DNA of 64,000 nucleotides, from positions 124,001 to 188,000 of the forward strand of contig NZ_JAOWCB010000002.1 in the NCBI RefSeq assembly GCF_026420845.1, given 5' to 3'. Shown piece by piece: positions 32,920-42,315 of this stretch. A program made the position numbers and the translations under genes. This DNA comes from Streptomyces sp. PR69 (GTDB lineage: Bacteria > Actinomycetota > Actinomycetes > Streptomycetales > Streptomycetaceae). Under the pieces are notes generated by a model. The model was not told where the DNA came from and did not search any database. It saw only the letters and a program-made list of their open reading frames with translations. How positions within the stretch are numbered: position 1 is the first letter of the stretch; each line of letters opens with the position of its first letter.

Positions 32920-33831
32920 TCACCACCGGCGCGAGTAGCGGTTGCGGAGCCAGATCGCCAGCGAGTTCATGGCGAGCAGGATCAGCAGGAGGATGACGAT
33001 CGCGGCCGAGGCGAGCGTCGCGAACTCGGCACGCGACTGGCTGATCCAGTTGTAGATCTGGATCGGCAGCACGGTGAACTGGCTCTGCACGCCGGAGGGG
33101 TTGAAGGTGATGAAGGTCAGCCCGCCGAGCAGCAGCAGCGGCGCGGCCTCTCCGATGGCGCGGGACAGCGCCAGGATGGAGCCGGTCGCCATGCCCGGCA
33201 CCGACGCGGGCAGCACCTGACGCCAGATCGTCTGCCAGCGCGTCGCCCCGAGCGCCAGCGAGGCCTGCCGGATGGACTGCGGCACCGCGCGGATGGCCTC
33301 ACGCGCCGAGATGATCACGATGGGCAGGACCAGCAGCGACAGGGTGAGCGAGGCGGTCAGCACCGTCAGGCCGAAGCCCAGTCCGCGGGCGATGACGCCG
33401 AGGCCGAGGATGCCGTAGACGATCGACGGGACCGCCGCCAGATTCTGGATGTTGATCTCGATCGCGCGATTCCACCACCGATCCGGATCGGCGTACTCCT
33501 CCAGATAGATGGCGGTGAGGACGCCGGTGGGCAGGCAGTACAGAGCAGTGAAGGAGATGACCCAGATCGTTCCCATGATCGCCGACTGGGCGCCGCCCTG
33601 CGTCGGGTCGATGATGTCCGGGAAGTTCGTCCACAGCCGGGAGTCCAGCCGCGGCCAGCCCTGCACGACGACATAGGCGAGCAGGGAGGCGAGAAAGACG
33701 ACGGCGACGGCGAGCGAGGCCCAGAGACTGAGGTGGAAGAAGCGTTCCCGCCAGGGTGTGCCGCTGCCCTGGAGCCGCGGCGCCCGCGGGGCGTCCACGG
33801 TGCGGTCGCGGTCGATGACGTCGGTACTCAT
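32920..33831 (-). CDS. pstA: Phosphate ABC transporter permease PstA
   Basis: A 303-residue permease with six membrane segments and the transporter-coupling EAA-type loop ([20 protein letters not shown]). Its start overlaps the pstC stop by 4 bases. Confidence 0.95.
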   Translation of the reverse strand: MSTDVIDRDRTVDAPRAPRLQGSGTPWRERFFHLSLWASLAVAVVFLASLLAYVVVQGWPRLDSRLWTNFPDIIDPTQGGAQSAIMGTIWVISFTALYCLPTGVLTAIYLEEYADPDRWWNRAIEINIQNLAAVPSIVYGILGLGVIARGLGFGLTVLTASLTLSLLVLPIVIISAREAIRAVPQSIRQASLALGATRWQTIWRQVLPASVPGMATGSILALSRAIGEAAPLLLLGGLTFITFNPSGVQSQFTVLPIQIYNWISQSRAEFATLASAAIVILLLILLAMNSLAIWLRNRYSRRW

Positions 33832-34778
33832 TCGTACACCTCGCGGTACTTGCGCACCAGACGGATGCTGACCAGGTTCATCACCAGGGTCATCAGGAAC
33901 AGGAGCATGCCCACCGCGAAGATCGTCTGGTAGCCGACGCTGCCGACCGGCACATCGCCGATGCCGGTGCTGGCGATGAACGCCGTCATCGTCTGCATGC
34001 CTTCGAGCGGGTTGAAGGAGAGGTTGGGCCGGCCGCCCGCGGCGATCACCACGATCATCGTCTCGCCGATCGCCCGGGAGATGCCCAGCACGATCGCGGC
34101 GACGGTGCCGGACAGCGCGGCGGGGAACACGACACGGGTGGAGACCTGCATCCGGGAGGAGCCCAGGGCGAACGCGCCGTCGCGCAGCGCCCGCGGCACG
34201 GCGCTCATCGAGTCCTCCGCCAGGGAGGCGATCGTCGGGATGATCATGATGCCCATGACAAAGCCCGCCGACAGCGCGTTGAAGATCTGCGGACCCTCGC
34301 CGCCCGGCCAGATGTCCTGGAGCAGCGGGGTGATCGCCTTCAGCGCGAAGAAGCCGTAGACGACGGTGGGAATGCCCGCGAGGACCTCCAGCACCGGCTT
34401 GAAGACCTTCCGGACGCGGGAGTTGGCGTACTCGCTGAGGTACACCGCCGCACCCAGGCCGAGCGGCACGGCCACCAGCAGCGCGATGGCGGTGACCATC
34501 AGGGTGCCGCCGATCAGCGGGAGGACGCCGAAGGACGCCGGCTTGAACAGCGGGGCCCAGTTGGTGCCGGTGAGGAACTCGCCGATCCCGATGTGGCCGA
34601 AGAACCTGACGACGGGCGGCACAAGGGCGACGACGATGCCGACGGTCGTCGCCACCGAAACCAGGGCGGCGGCCACCAGGAGCACCTGGATGGCCTGCTC
34701 GCCGTAACGCGGCCGAGACCGCTTCAGGGAGCCGGAGCCCCCTGAAGCGGCCTGCCGCCGGATGACCGGTGAACTCAT
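33828..34778 (-). CDS. pstC: Phosphate ABC transporter permease PstC
   Basis: A 316-residue permease. A basic N-terminus is followed by six membrane segments, with LVAVPLGLGAAVYLSEYANS and the coupling loop DGAFALGSSRMQVSTRVVFP. Its ATG shares one base with the pstS stop (TAATG). Confidence 0.95.
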   Translation of the reverse strand: MSSPVIRRQAASGGSGSLKRSRPRYGEQAIQVLLVAAALVSVATTVGIVVALVPPVVRFFGHIGIGEFLTGTNWAPLFKPASFGVLPLIGGTLMVTAIALLVAVPLGLGAAVYLSEYANSRVRKVFKPVLEVLAGIPTVVYGFFALKAITPLLQDIWPGGEGPQIFNALSAGFVMGIMIIPTIASLAEDSMSAVPRALRDGAFALGSSRMQVSTRVVFPAALSGTVAAIVLGISRAIGETMIVVIAAGGRPNLSFNPLEGMQTMTAFIASTGIGDVPVGSVGYQTIFAVGMLLFLMTLVMNLVSIRLVRKYREVYE

Positions 34779-35776
34779 TACTTCTGGGCCTTCAGCGCCT
34801 CAAGGTCCTTCTTGAGCTCCGCCTCCTGCTCGCTGTTGAGCGGCACGAACTGGGCCTTCGTGGCGATCTCGGCGTGGTTCTCGACGTAGTACTCGACGAA
34901 CGCCTCGCCCTCCTTGCGCTCCAGCGTCGCGGTGGTCGGGTAGATGAACAGCGGGCGGCCGAGCGGGGTGTAGGTGCCGTTCTGGACGGTCTCGACGCTG
35001 GGCTCGACGCAGCCGCCGCCACCGTCGATCTTCAGCGCCTTGAGCTTGTCCTTGTTCTCCTCGTAGTAGGAGAGGCCGAAGTAGCCCATGCCGCCCTTGG
35101 AGCCGGAGACGCCCTGGATGATGACGTTGTCGTCCTCGCTCGGCGAGTAGTCGGTGCGGGAGGCGCCGCCGTCGCCGTTGACCACCTCGGTGAAGTAGTC
35201 GAAGGTGCCCGAGTCGGTGCCGGGGCCGAACAGCTCCAGCTTCAGGTCGGGGAACTTGGGGTCGACCTGCTTCCAGTTGTTCACCTTCGAGCCCGGCGCC
35301 CAGATCTTGTTGAGCTGCTCGACGGTGAGGCACTCGGCGAAGTCGTTCTCCTTGGGCACTACGACGGACAGACCGTCGTTGGCGACGGAGAACTGCTCGA
35401 ACTTGACGCCGTTCTTCTCACAGTTCGCCGCCTCCTCGTCCTTGATCGGACGGGAGGCGTCGGAGATGTCGGTCTCGCCGTTGCAGAACTTCTCGAAGCC
35501 GCCGCCGGTGCCGGAGGTGCCGACGGTGACCTTGACCCCGCTGTGCTGCGCCTGGAAGAGCTGCGCCGCGGCCGTGGAGAGCGGGGCGACCGTGCTGGAG
35601 CCGTCGACCTTGATGGAGCCGGACAGCTTGTCGCCGGCCGAGCCGCCCCCCGAACCGCCCCCCGAACCGCCGTCCGAGCCCGCGTCGGCGCCGCCGCACG
35701 CGGTCGCGGCCAGCATCACAGCAGCCGTGAGAGCAAGGGGGGCCTTGGCTCTGCGCAACGAAGTGGAAATGTTCAC
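34778..35776 (-). CDS. pstS: Phosphate-binding lipoprotein PstS
   Basis: A 332-residue extracellular binding protein. Lipoprotein signal ending in LAATAC (Cys27), then a Gly/Ser-rich linker (GSGGGSGGG), then the binding domain with the motif SIKVDGSSTVAPLS. GTSGTGGGFEKFCNGETDIS carries the phosphate-contacting Ser/Thr residues. First gene of pstSCAB. PHO-box-like units lie 89-132 bases upstream, fitting PhoP activation on phosphate starvation. Confidence 0.95.
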   Translation of the reverse strand: MNISTSLRRAKAPLALTAAVMLAATACGGADAGSDGGSGGGSGGGSAGDKLSGSIKVDGSSTVAPLSTAAAQLFQAQHSGVKVTVGTSGTGGGFEKFCNGETDISDASRPIKDEEAANCEKNGVKFEQFSVANDGLSVVVPKENDFAECLTVEQLNKIWAPGSKVNNWKQVDPKFPDLKLELFGPGTDSGTFDYFTEVVNGDGGASRTDYSPSEDDNVIIQGVSGSKGGMGYFGLSYYEENKDKLKALKIDGGGGCVEPSVETVQNGTYTPLGRPLFIYPTTATLERKEGEAFVEYYVENHAEIATKAQFVPLNSEQEAELKKDLEALKAQK

Positions 35777-35864
35777 GACTCTCGACCCTCGTGTCTGCCG
35801 GATGCCCGGCGGTCTGGATCAGGTGCGCTGAGCGCGCCGTTTCGGACACTTGGATCGAAGCTCG

Positions 35865-35908
35865 ACTATATGAACGAGGGGTGTACGGGCGACACCTGCC
35901 GCATGAAC
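35865..35908 (-). promoter_or_regulatory. PHO-box-like units of the pstS promoter
   Basis: On the minus strand four phased 11-base units: GTTCATGCGGC, AGGTGTCGCCC, GTACACCCCTC, GTTCATATAGT. Units 1, 3 and 4 match the G-T-n-C-A core of the Streptomyces PhoP box. Confidence 0.55.
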
Positions 35909-35917
35909 GATAGCCGT

Positions 35918-35933
35918 TCATCTATATAGATGA
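35918..35933. promoter_or_regulatory. ATCTAT/ATAGAT palindrome upstream of pstS
   Basis: TCATCTATATAGATGA, a perfect 16-bp palindrome, shares the half-site TCATCTAT with the palindrome before the second arsC (30228-30245). A second-ArsR binding site is inferred. Confidence 0.65.
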
Positions 35934-35997
35934 CTATTGATCATACGGAGGGGGTCAGGCCGGCCGACGCCCCGGCCGCCGCCACAGTTCGGACGGA

Positions 35998-36019
35998 GTT
36001 CACCCTTCCTCCGCCTAGC
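35998..36019 (+). promoter_or_regulatory. PHO-box-like element of the phoX remnant
   Basis: GTTCACCCTTC followed in 11-base phase by CTCCGCCTAGC; the first unit matches the PhoP consensus core exactly, the second weakly. Confidence 0.5.
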
Positions 36020-36107
36020 TCCCGACGCAGGCGGCCTAGCGTCATGCATCGACAATCGCCTATCTTCCCGGCGGTCGCACCCTCAACCCTCATCGCGTGG
36101 AGGAACC

Positions 36108-37195
36108 GTGCCCGAACGCCCCGGCGAACTCCCCCTGCTGCCCCAGCCCGGCCACAACACCGCCCGGTCGGCGCTGACCTGCCGTTACCGGTGTGGCGAC
36201 GCCTGCTCCCACGAAGCGCCGAACCGCTCGCTGAACCCCTGTCTCGGCGATGTGATCCACCGGGCGCTGTCCCGCCGGGGCACGCTCAAGGGCGCCGCGG
36301 TCCTCGCCGTCGCCGCGGGCGCCGGTCTGGGCGCCGCGCCGGCGACAGCCGCGGCCGCGGGACCGGCGGCTCCGGCCCGCCACGGCCGCCCGCCGCGCGG
36401 GCTCGGCTTCGAGCCGGTGGCCCCGAACACCGCAGACGCCGTCATCGTGCCGGAGGGTTTCAGCCAGCAGGTCGTCATCCGCTGGGGCGATCCGGTACTC
36501 TCCCGGGCCCCGCGGTTCGACCCCCTCAGACAGAGCGCCGCGGCGCAGTCCCGCCAGTTCGGCTACAACTGCGACTACATGGCGCTGCTCGACTCCCCCT
36601 GCGGCCGGGACCACCAGCTGCTCGTGGTCAACCACGAGTACACCGACGAAGAGATCATGTTCTTCGGCTACGACCCCGCCGCCCCCACCCGGGAGCAGGT
36701 GGAGACCGCCTGGGCTGCGCACGGCATGACCGTGCTGCTGGTGCGCGCCGACCGGCGCTCCGGCCGGCTGTGGCCGGTCGCCGGCGACAGCCACAACCGC
36801 CGCATCACCGCGACCACGCCGTTCCGGATCACCGGTCCTGCCGCGGGCAGCGAGTTCCTCAGGACCGGCGCCGACCCGACCGGCACCCTGGTGCTCGGCA
36901 CCCTCAACAACTGCGGCGGCGGCGTCACGCCCTGGGGCACGGTGCTTTCGGGCGAGGAGAACTTCAACCAGTACTTCGCCAACGCCTCCGCCGTCACCGA
37001 CCCCGTGGCCCGGCAGCGGCTGGCCCGCTATGGGCTGCCGAGCGGGTCCAGCCGCCGCAAGTGGGAGCGGTTCGACGACCGGTTCGACATCGCCGAGGAG
37101 CCCAGCGAGCCCAACCGGCACGGCTGGATCGTGGAGATCGACCCGTACGACCCCGACTCCGTGCCGCGCAAGCGGACCGCTCTCGGCCGCCACAG
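36108..37195 (+). pseudogene. phoX: PhoX-type alkaline phosphatase, truncated
   Basis: PhoX is a Tat-exported Ca/Fe phosphatase of about 650-700 residues that releases phosphate from esters outside the cell. Here only about the first 362 residues are family-like: the Tat motif SRRGTLKGAAVLAVAAGAGL, then FGYNCDYMALLDSP, then TLNNCGGGVTPWGTVLSGEE. The sequence breaks after RKRTALGRH near 37195, where the remnant of a minus-strand ccdA begins; the open frame beyond is chance. The GTG has GGAGG upstream. The C-terminal half, with part of the metal site, is gone. Confidence 0.85.
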
Positions 37196-37200
37196 GGCCT

Positions 37201-37575
37201 TCAGCGCGAGGTCCTGCCGTCCGGGCTTGCGGGCCTGCCCACGACGGTGGACGCTCCCGGGCCTACCGGGTCGGGCGGATCGACCGGGTCGACCGGGCCG
37301 CCCCGGTCGGGCGCGGTGCGGGAGCAGGTGCGGCGGCGGGTGAGGAGTGTGGCCACGCAGGCGAGGGCGACTAGCGCGAGGAGGGCGAGGGCGAAGGGAG
37401 CCGGGCCTAGGCGGTCGACCCATCCGGCCAGGGCGTTCTGGATGCCGGAGGCCGCGGTGACGACCGGGTCCTCGGCGCTGCCGCCCGCGTACAGGCGGAG
37501 TTCGCAGACGCCGTACCAGGCGACGTAGCCGCCTGCCAGCACGAGCAGGCAGGGGACGGGCAGGGCGCACGGGCG
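37201..37575 (-). pseudogene. CcdA-like cytochrome c biogenesis protein, C-terminal fragment
   Basis: The minus strand reads LPVPCLLVLAGGYVAWYGVC, then ELRLYAGGSAEDPVVTAASG, then a last membrane helix (FALALLALVALACVATLLT). This is the end of an actinobacterial CcdA/DsbD-like membrane protein, as found in mercury and copper operons. The first roughly 180 residues are missing. It follows the merR/merT-like pair on the same strand. Confidence 0.65.
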
Positions 37576-37680
37576 GTGCCTCCGGGAAGAGCGGACAGCC
37601 GCCGGCTCTCAAGCCGGGAGGGTCCTGTTGGCGGTGGGCGGTGTCGGGTTGACGGTGAGCGGGTGTCGGCTCCGGTGGGG

Positions 37681-37992
37681 TCAGGTCCGCACCGGACCGG
37701 TCTCGGCTTCGGCCGACGCCGGAGCGGGCATGCCCAGGTCGGCGACGCCCGGCCCGGTCATGCACGCAGCCGCCCGGCGGCGGCGCAGCACCCACACCAC
37801 GCCGGCCAGCGCGGCGACGGCCAGAACGGCCAGGGCGGGAATCCACACGGCGGCCAGTGCGGCGGCGACGCCGATCCCGCCGAGCAGCGCCAGCAGGGGG
37901 CCCGCGCAGCACACCGCGCAGACGGCCACCGCTGCGGCGCCGACGCCGATCGTCGTCCACGGCCGGGAGCGGCGGGGAGAGGAGGTGCTCAT
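37681..37992 (-). CDS. MerT-like small membrane protein
   Basis: A 103-residue protein with two or three membrane helices. VCAVCCAGPLLALLGGIGVA has the Cys-Cys-x-Gly-Pro signature seen in the mercuric transporter MerT, and a basic RRRR loop follows the last helix. It overlaps the MerR-family gene by 4 bases, supporting a metal-import or metal-binding role for the pair. The metal is not proven. Confidence 0.65.
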   Translation of the reverse strand: MSTSSPRRSRPWTTIGVGAAAVAVCAVCCAGPLLALLGGIGVAAALAAVWIPALAVLAVAALAGVVWVLRRRRAAACMTGPGVADLGMPAPASAEAETGPVRT

Positions 37993-38816
37993 GCGGTCGC
38001 TCCGAACAGCTCGGCCAGCAAGGAGCCGGCGGCCTCGGGGGCCCGCACGGTCAGCACCAGCTCCGTCGGGGCCAGGTGCAGGGTGAAGTCGAAGAACGCA
38101 CAGCAGTCCTGCTCGGCGGCGGCCAGTGAGACGACCTCGCCGGCCAGCTCCGGAGCGGCCGGGAAGGCCAGCCGCACACCGTCCTGGATCTCCTCGCGGC
38201 CGGTGGCCTTGCTCGCCAGGCGCTGCCACTGTCCGACCCGCTCTCCCAGCTCGGCGCCGCTCAGCGTGCAGGCCACCGGCGCGTTGCGCCACGGCTCGTC
38301 CTCGGCCTTGCGCCGCGGCTCGTCCTCGGCGTTGCGCCGCGGCTCGTCCTCGCTCGGGTGCCGCGCGGGCCGGTTCGGCGTCAGCTCCACCGGCGCCGGG
38401 CCCTGGCGCGCTGTGGTGGTCACGCAGCCGCAGTCCGGCCCGCAGCCCCCTTCCGGCGCGGTGCCCGACAGCTGTTCGCAGACCTCGGCCAGCCGGGCGG
38501 AGAACGCCGACAGCTCCGCCAGGCGCTGGTCCGCGTCGGCGATGCGGTCGGCGACCAGCGGCAGCATCCGAGCCCGCACCGCCGCGCACACGCCCTGTTC
38601 CCACACCTCAAGCAGTTCGCGGATCTCCTCAAGCGGCAGCCCCAGGAGCTTGGCGGAGGAGATGAAGGCCAGCCTGTCCACGGACTGCTCGTCGTAGACG
38701 CGATAGCCGGACGGGGTCCGATCGGCGGGCAGCAGCCCGGCGGTCTCGTAGAACCGGAGCGTCGTCGGCGGGACGCCGGAGCGTTCTGCCAGCTGCGAGA
38801 TCCGGTAGGTCTTCAT
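37989..38816 (-). CDS. MerR-family metal-responsive regulator with long C-terminal extension
   Basis: A 275-residue regulator. The MerR winged helix (MKTYRISQLAERSGVPPTTL, RFYETAGLLP) is followed by the dimer helix. Cys77, Cys113 and Cys125 lie close to the Hg(II)-binding Cys triad of Tn501 MerR (82, 117, 126), and a CGPDCGC cluster follows. A linker contains three copies of an eight-residue unit (EDEPRRNA, EDEPRRKA, EDEPWRNA). A further C-terminal domain with EQDCCAFFDF follows, absent from typical MerR. It likely controls the adjacent merT-like gene. Confidence 0.82.
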   Translation of the reverse strand: MKTYRISQLAERSGVPPTTLRFYETAGLLPADRTPSGYRVYDEQSVDRLAFISSAKLLGLPLEEIRELLEVWEQGVCAAVRARMLPLVADRIADADQRLAELSAFSARLAEVCEQLSGTAPEGGCGPDCGCVTTTARQGPAPVELTPNRPARHPSEDEPRRNAEDEPRRKAEDEPWRNAPVACTLSGAELGERVGQWQRLASKATGREEIQDGVRLAFPAAPELAGEVVSLAAAEQDCCAFFDFTLHLAPTELVLTVRAPEAAGSLLAELFGATA

Positions 38817-38932
38817 GACCTCGACGGTAAACCTTCGACTCGACTCGAAGGTCAAGCCTGGTGCGCGGATCTCTCTGTTCTGCGGCCGCCTCGGCTTGGA
38901 CCGGAGTACACGGCCGAGGCCCGCGACGCCTC

Positions 38933-38960
38933 CGCCCCACCGGATGGCTCCGGTGGGGCG
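38933..38960. terminator. Hairpin terminator
   Basis: A 12-bp perfect stem CGCCCCACCGGA with its complement and a 4-base loop, between the merR promoter and the end of the secreted hydrolase gene. Confidence 0.75.
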
Positions 38961-39034
38961 GGCTCAGGTCATGCGCGGCCGCTGTCGGCGGGAGTGCGGC
39001 CCGTATGGTCCGAGTGCTCGTACGCGCCCCGGCG

Positions 39035-40654
39035 CTATGAGCAGGCAGTGCCCGCCGCCGGGACCTTGCCGTCCAGCAGGTAGCCGTCCACGGCCTTCTT
39101 CAGGCAGGGGTTGCCGCTGTTGTAGCCGCCGTGGCCCTCGCCGTCGAGGGTGAGTTCGACGCCCACTCCGTCGCCCAGCTCCCTGGCCATCTTCCTGGCT
39201 CCCTCGTACGGGGTGGCCGGGTCGCCGGTGGTGCCGATGACGACGATCGGGGCCGAGCCCTCCGCGTTGACCTCGGTCGTGTCGGTCTTCCCGGGAACCG
39301 GCCAGTCGGTGCAGCCGGTCAGGGACCAGGCCATGGACTCGCCGAAGACCGGTGAGGCCTTGCGGAACTCCGGCATCTTCGCCTTCACGTCGTCCGCGGT
39401 GAAGCGCCGCTTGTCGTCCGCACAGTTGACGGCGCGGTTCGCGGGAATGGTGTTGCTGTAGCGGCCCTGCTCATCGCGGCCGATGTAGCTGTCGGCGAGC
39501 GCCAGCAGGACGTTGCCCTGGCCGAGCGTCATCGCCTCGCCCAGCCCCGTCGTCAGGTACTCCCAGTACTCCTTGTCGTAGAGCGCGGCCGCTATGCCGG
39601 TGAGCGCCTGGTCCTGGGTGAGCTTGCGGTCCCCGTCGGTGGGCAGCGGCTGCTCGTCGAGTTTCTTCAGCAGCGCGGCGATCTTCTGGTTGCCCTTGTC
39701 CCCGCCCGCGCCGGTCGGGCACTCGGCGCCCATCGTCGCGGCGCAGTCCTGCATGTAGTTGTTCAGCGCGAGCTGGAAGCCCTTCGCCTGGCCGAGCGCT
39801 CCGGAGACCGTGTCCTCGGTCGGGTCGACCACGGCGTCCAGCACCGAGCGGCCCACGTTCTCAGGGAAGAGGTGGGCGTAGACGCCGCCGAGCTTGGTGC
39901 CGTACGAGATGCCGAAGTAGTTCAGCTTCTTGTCGCCGAGGGTCTCACGCATGAGGTCCAGGTCGCGCGCGGCGCTCACGGTGTCCACATGCGGGAGCAC
40001 CTTGCCGGAGTTCCGCTGGCAGCTCTCGGCGTACTTCCTGCCTGCGGCGGTCACGGCCTTCAGCTCGGAGTCGTCGTCCGGCGTGCCGTCGACCGCGGCA
40101 AAGGCGTCCAGCTCCTTGTCGCTCAGGCACGTCACGCCCGCGCTCTCGCCGACTCCGCGCGGGTCAAAGCTGACCAGGTCGTAGCGTGAGCGCAGCGTGT
40201 CGTAGTCCTCGGCGAGGCTGGGGAGCCCGGTGACGCCGGAGGCGCCGGGACCGCCGAAGTTGAAGACGAGCGAGCCTATTCGCTTGTCCTGGTCCTTGGC
40301 CTTGGCGCGGATCAGCGCGATGCCGATCGTCTCGCCGTCCGGCTTGGCGTAGTCCAGCGGCGCGGTGAGCGTGGCGCACTCCCACTCGCTCCCCGGAGCC
40401 TCGCCGCCGCCCTGCGCGGGAGTCGGCTCCGGGCACTCCTTCCAGCTGAGCTTCTGCCCGGTCAGCGACGCCGGGAGCGCACTCGTGGCCGGGCCGGAAC
40501 CCGACGCGGACGAGGACGAACGCGATGAAGAGGACGAGGAGGACGAAGGCTTGGGGGAATCGTTGCCGTCGCACGCGACGACTGTGGCGCTGAGCACGAC
40601 GGCGGCCGCGCTCAGCGCGCCGGCCCGTGCGGTCTTCCTGGCGGCTATGGGCAT
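39035..40654 (-). CDS. Secreted alpha/beta hydrolase lipoprotein (SlpD/SlpE/tripeptidyl aminopeptidase family)
   Basis: A 539-residue extracellular serine hydrolase. A basic N-terminus and hydrophobic core end in the lipobox TVVAC; a Ser-rich linker follows. Oxyanion region FNFGGPGASGVTG, nucleophile elbow GISYGTKLGG, and the Asp and His in GTTGDPATPYEGA and DGEGHGGYN complete the triad. The C-terminal TAP-like domain is present. Family members trim peptides from the N-terminus. The ATG at 40654 starts the signal peptide. Confidence 0.9.
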   Translation of the reverse strand: MPIAARKTARAGALSAAAVVLSATVVACDGNDSPKPSSSSSSSSRSSSSASGSGPATSALPASLTGQKLSWKECPEPTPAQGGGEAPGSEWECATLTAPLDYAKPDGETIGIALIRAKAKDQDKRIGSLVFNFGGPGASGVTGLPSLAEDYDTLRSRYDLVSFDPRGVGESAGVTCLSDKELDAFAAVDGTPDDDSELKAVTAAGRKYAESCQRNSGKVLPHVDTVSAARDLDLMRETLGDKKLNYFGISYGTKLGGVYAHLFPENVGRSVLDAVVDPTEDTVSGALGQAKGFQLALNNYMQDCAATMGAECPTGAGGDKGNQKIAALLKKLDEQPLPTDGDRKLTQDQALTGIAAALYDKEYWEYLTTGLGEAMTLGQGNVLLALADSYIGRDEQGRYSNTIPANRAVNCADDKRRFTADDVKAKMPEFRKASPVFGESMAWSLTGCTDWPVPGKTDTTEVNAEGSAPIVVIGTTGDPATPYEGARKMARELGDGVGVELTLDGEGHGGYNSGNPCLKKAVDGYLLDGKVPAAGTACS

Positions 40655-41308
40655 CAGGCAATCCGATCTTTCACACCAGGCGCGAGGAGGGACAGCGGGG
40701 GTGAGCCTCTCGGGCGGCCGGTGACGGCATTGACGGGAAGCGGCCGTCCGCACCGCCCGGCTGACCATGTTGACCAGGGGCGGCGTGCTCCTCGTGGGGG
40801 CGGCGGCCGATGCCACACAGCCTGGCGTGGATCATGGCCCGGTCTCGTCAGCCTCAGGGGCCGACTTGAGGTCCGGTCAGCAGTCCTTCCGCAGGAGGAG
40901 CCCTCAGACGAAAGTCGCTTCGCGGTCATGGTGAAGCGCGTCGTTCCGCGCCCCGCCCGGACCCACACCCGCCCGCCCTTGGGCGCGCACCTGTCTGCGG
41001 CGCTGTGGGCGCATCACCGCGAGGCGGTCTGCGCAGCGACCGCGGAGGCCCTGAGCAGGGGCGGGAGACAGCGGTGCGGGTCGGCCCCGTCGGCACGACT
41101 TTCGTCCCTGGCGGTCGCGACCAAGGGCGGGCGCCGTGTCCGGCTCACACCGCGGAGGAAGCGCGGCCGGGCTGCCCTCGGTTCCGTCCCCACAGGCCGG
41201 AGCCTCTCCGGCTGTCCGCTCGACTCCGGCAACTCTACCCTCGCGTTAGAGTAGGGCGGGCGACCGCACCCAGGAGGGACACGGTCGCAGGAGGGAGATC
41301 GACGCCCC
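40655..41308. other. 654-bp stretch without a supported gene
   Basis: Plus-strand frames are open by GC bias but show no domain or ribosome site. The right end (41230-41255) has an inverted CTCTAC...GTAGAG-like element that may belong to the promoter of the next gene. Confidence 0.5.
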
Positions 41309-42124
41309 ATGGCCGGTGCCCCGGAGTGTCCGTCGTGCGGCGAGACCGAGGCACTGCGCGGCGAGTCGCATGAGAACGACATTCGCGTCACATGCCTGTC
41401 CTGCGGCGCACAGTGGATGCGCGGCGCCCCTCGCTGCGCGGGATGCGGGGGAACGGACATCGTGCGCCGGCCGCAGTCGATGACCCGGCACTCGCGCGGG
41501 ACGCAACTGTCGATCATCGGGTGGCGGGAAGTTCCGCTCTGCCGGGTCTGTGACGCGGACGCTCTGGCGGCGTCGGTCGACCAGAACGTGCCCGTGCCGA
41601 GCGACTACGTGCCCAAGTGCCTGCACGGGCAGGCCGAACGCCCGCCAGGCGGTGCGACCGCCCCTCCCGCACCGGCAGCCGGTACGCCCCGGCCACGCGC
41701 GGACAAGGCCGGGCCGCCGCCCGTCCCGCCGTCGGCCACAGCCGCCGGGCGCACCCCGGCGGCGCGGGGCTCCCGGCCTGCTTCGCCGCCCCGCAGGCGG
41801 ACTCCGACCGCGCGCCCGCGTCCTTCAGCGCCGTCGGCGGCGCCTACGGTGCGCCAGGCCGTCGCGGCATTCCTCGCCGAGGCATCCGGCGAGGTCAACC
41901 ACACGGCGATGGTGCTGCTCGGCACACACCTGGGCTCGCACAACCGCCTCAGCACCCTGGACACACCCGAAGCGGCCGACTCGCTGGCGGCCTGGTGCCA
42001 GGACCACTGGGGCGGCGGCGAGTCGGAGTCTGCGCGAACGGCGCTGGACACCATCCGCCGGGCCATGGACTTCTGGGGCGCCCGGGGCTGGCTCGCCTCC
42101 GACCCCGCGGCGAAACTCCGCTGA
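41309..42124 (+). CDS. Zinc-ribbon protein with an integrase core-binding-like C-terminal domain
   Basis: A 271-residue protein. The first 105 residues contain three CxxC pairs (CPSCGETE, CLSCGAQW, CAGCGGTD) plus CRVCDAD, so two zinc ribbons. A long Pro/Ala/Arg linker follows. The last 90 residues (VRQAVAAFLAEASGEVNHTA, STLDTPEAADSLAAWCQDHW, TIRRAMDFWGARGWLA) resemble the SAM-like core-binding domain of tyrosine recombinases, without any catalytic domain. Perhaps a DNA-binding accessory factor; function unknown. GGAGGG is upstream of the ATG. Confidence 0.72.
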   Translation: MAGAPECPSCGETEALRGESHENDIRVTCLSCGAQWMRGAPRCAGCGGTDIVRRPQSMTRHSRGTQLSIIGWREVPLCRVCDADALAASVDQNVPVPSDYVPKCLHGQAERPPGGATAPPAPAAGTPRPRADKAGPPPVPPSATAAGRTPAARGSRPASPPRRRTPTARPRPSAPSAAPTVRQAVAAFLAEASGEVNHTAMVLLGTHLGSHNRLSTLDTPEAADSLAAWCQDHWGGGESESARTALDTIRRAMDFWGARGWLASDPAAKLR

Positions 42125-42315
42125 ACCGCCCCGGCCAGGCGAAGGAACCGGCAGACGGTCCCCGTCGCCCGGCCAGCGGTGCGCGAAGTCCCTAAAGCCT
42201 GCCCGACCGCCGATATACGGACCTGCGCCAGATCCGGGAGGACCTCCCCGCCCTGCCCGTCGGGCTCTGAAGGCACGGAGCACACGGCCGCGTGGCGGCG
42301 ATCAGCAGCCGTTCG

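Noticed and set aside
35937..37343. 468-codon open frame as an intact PhoX
   Set aside because: The first 57 codons precede the ribosome site at GTG 36108, and the last 50 are opposite ccdA sequence; the family-like part ends near 37195.
40721..41254. 177-codon open frame upstream of the zinc-ribbon gene
   Set aside because: No ribosome site and no family-like segment; basic low-complexity composition.
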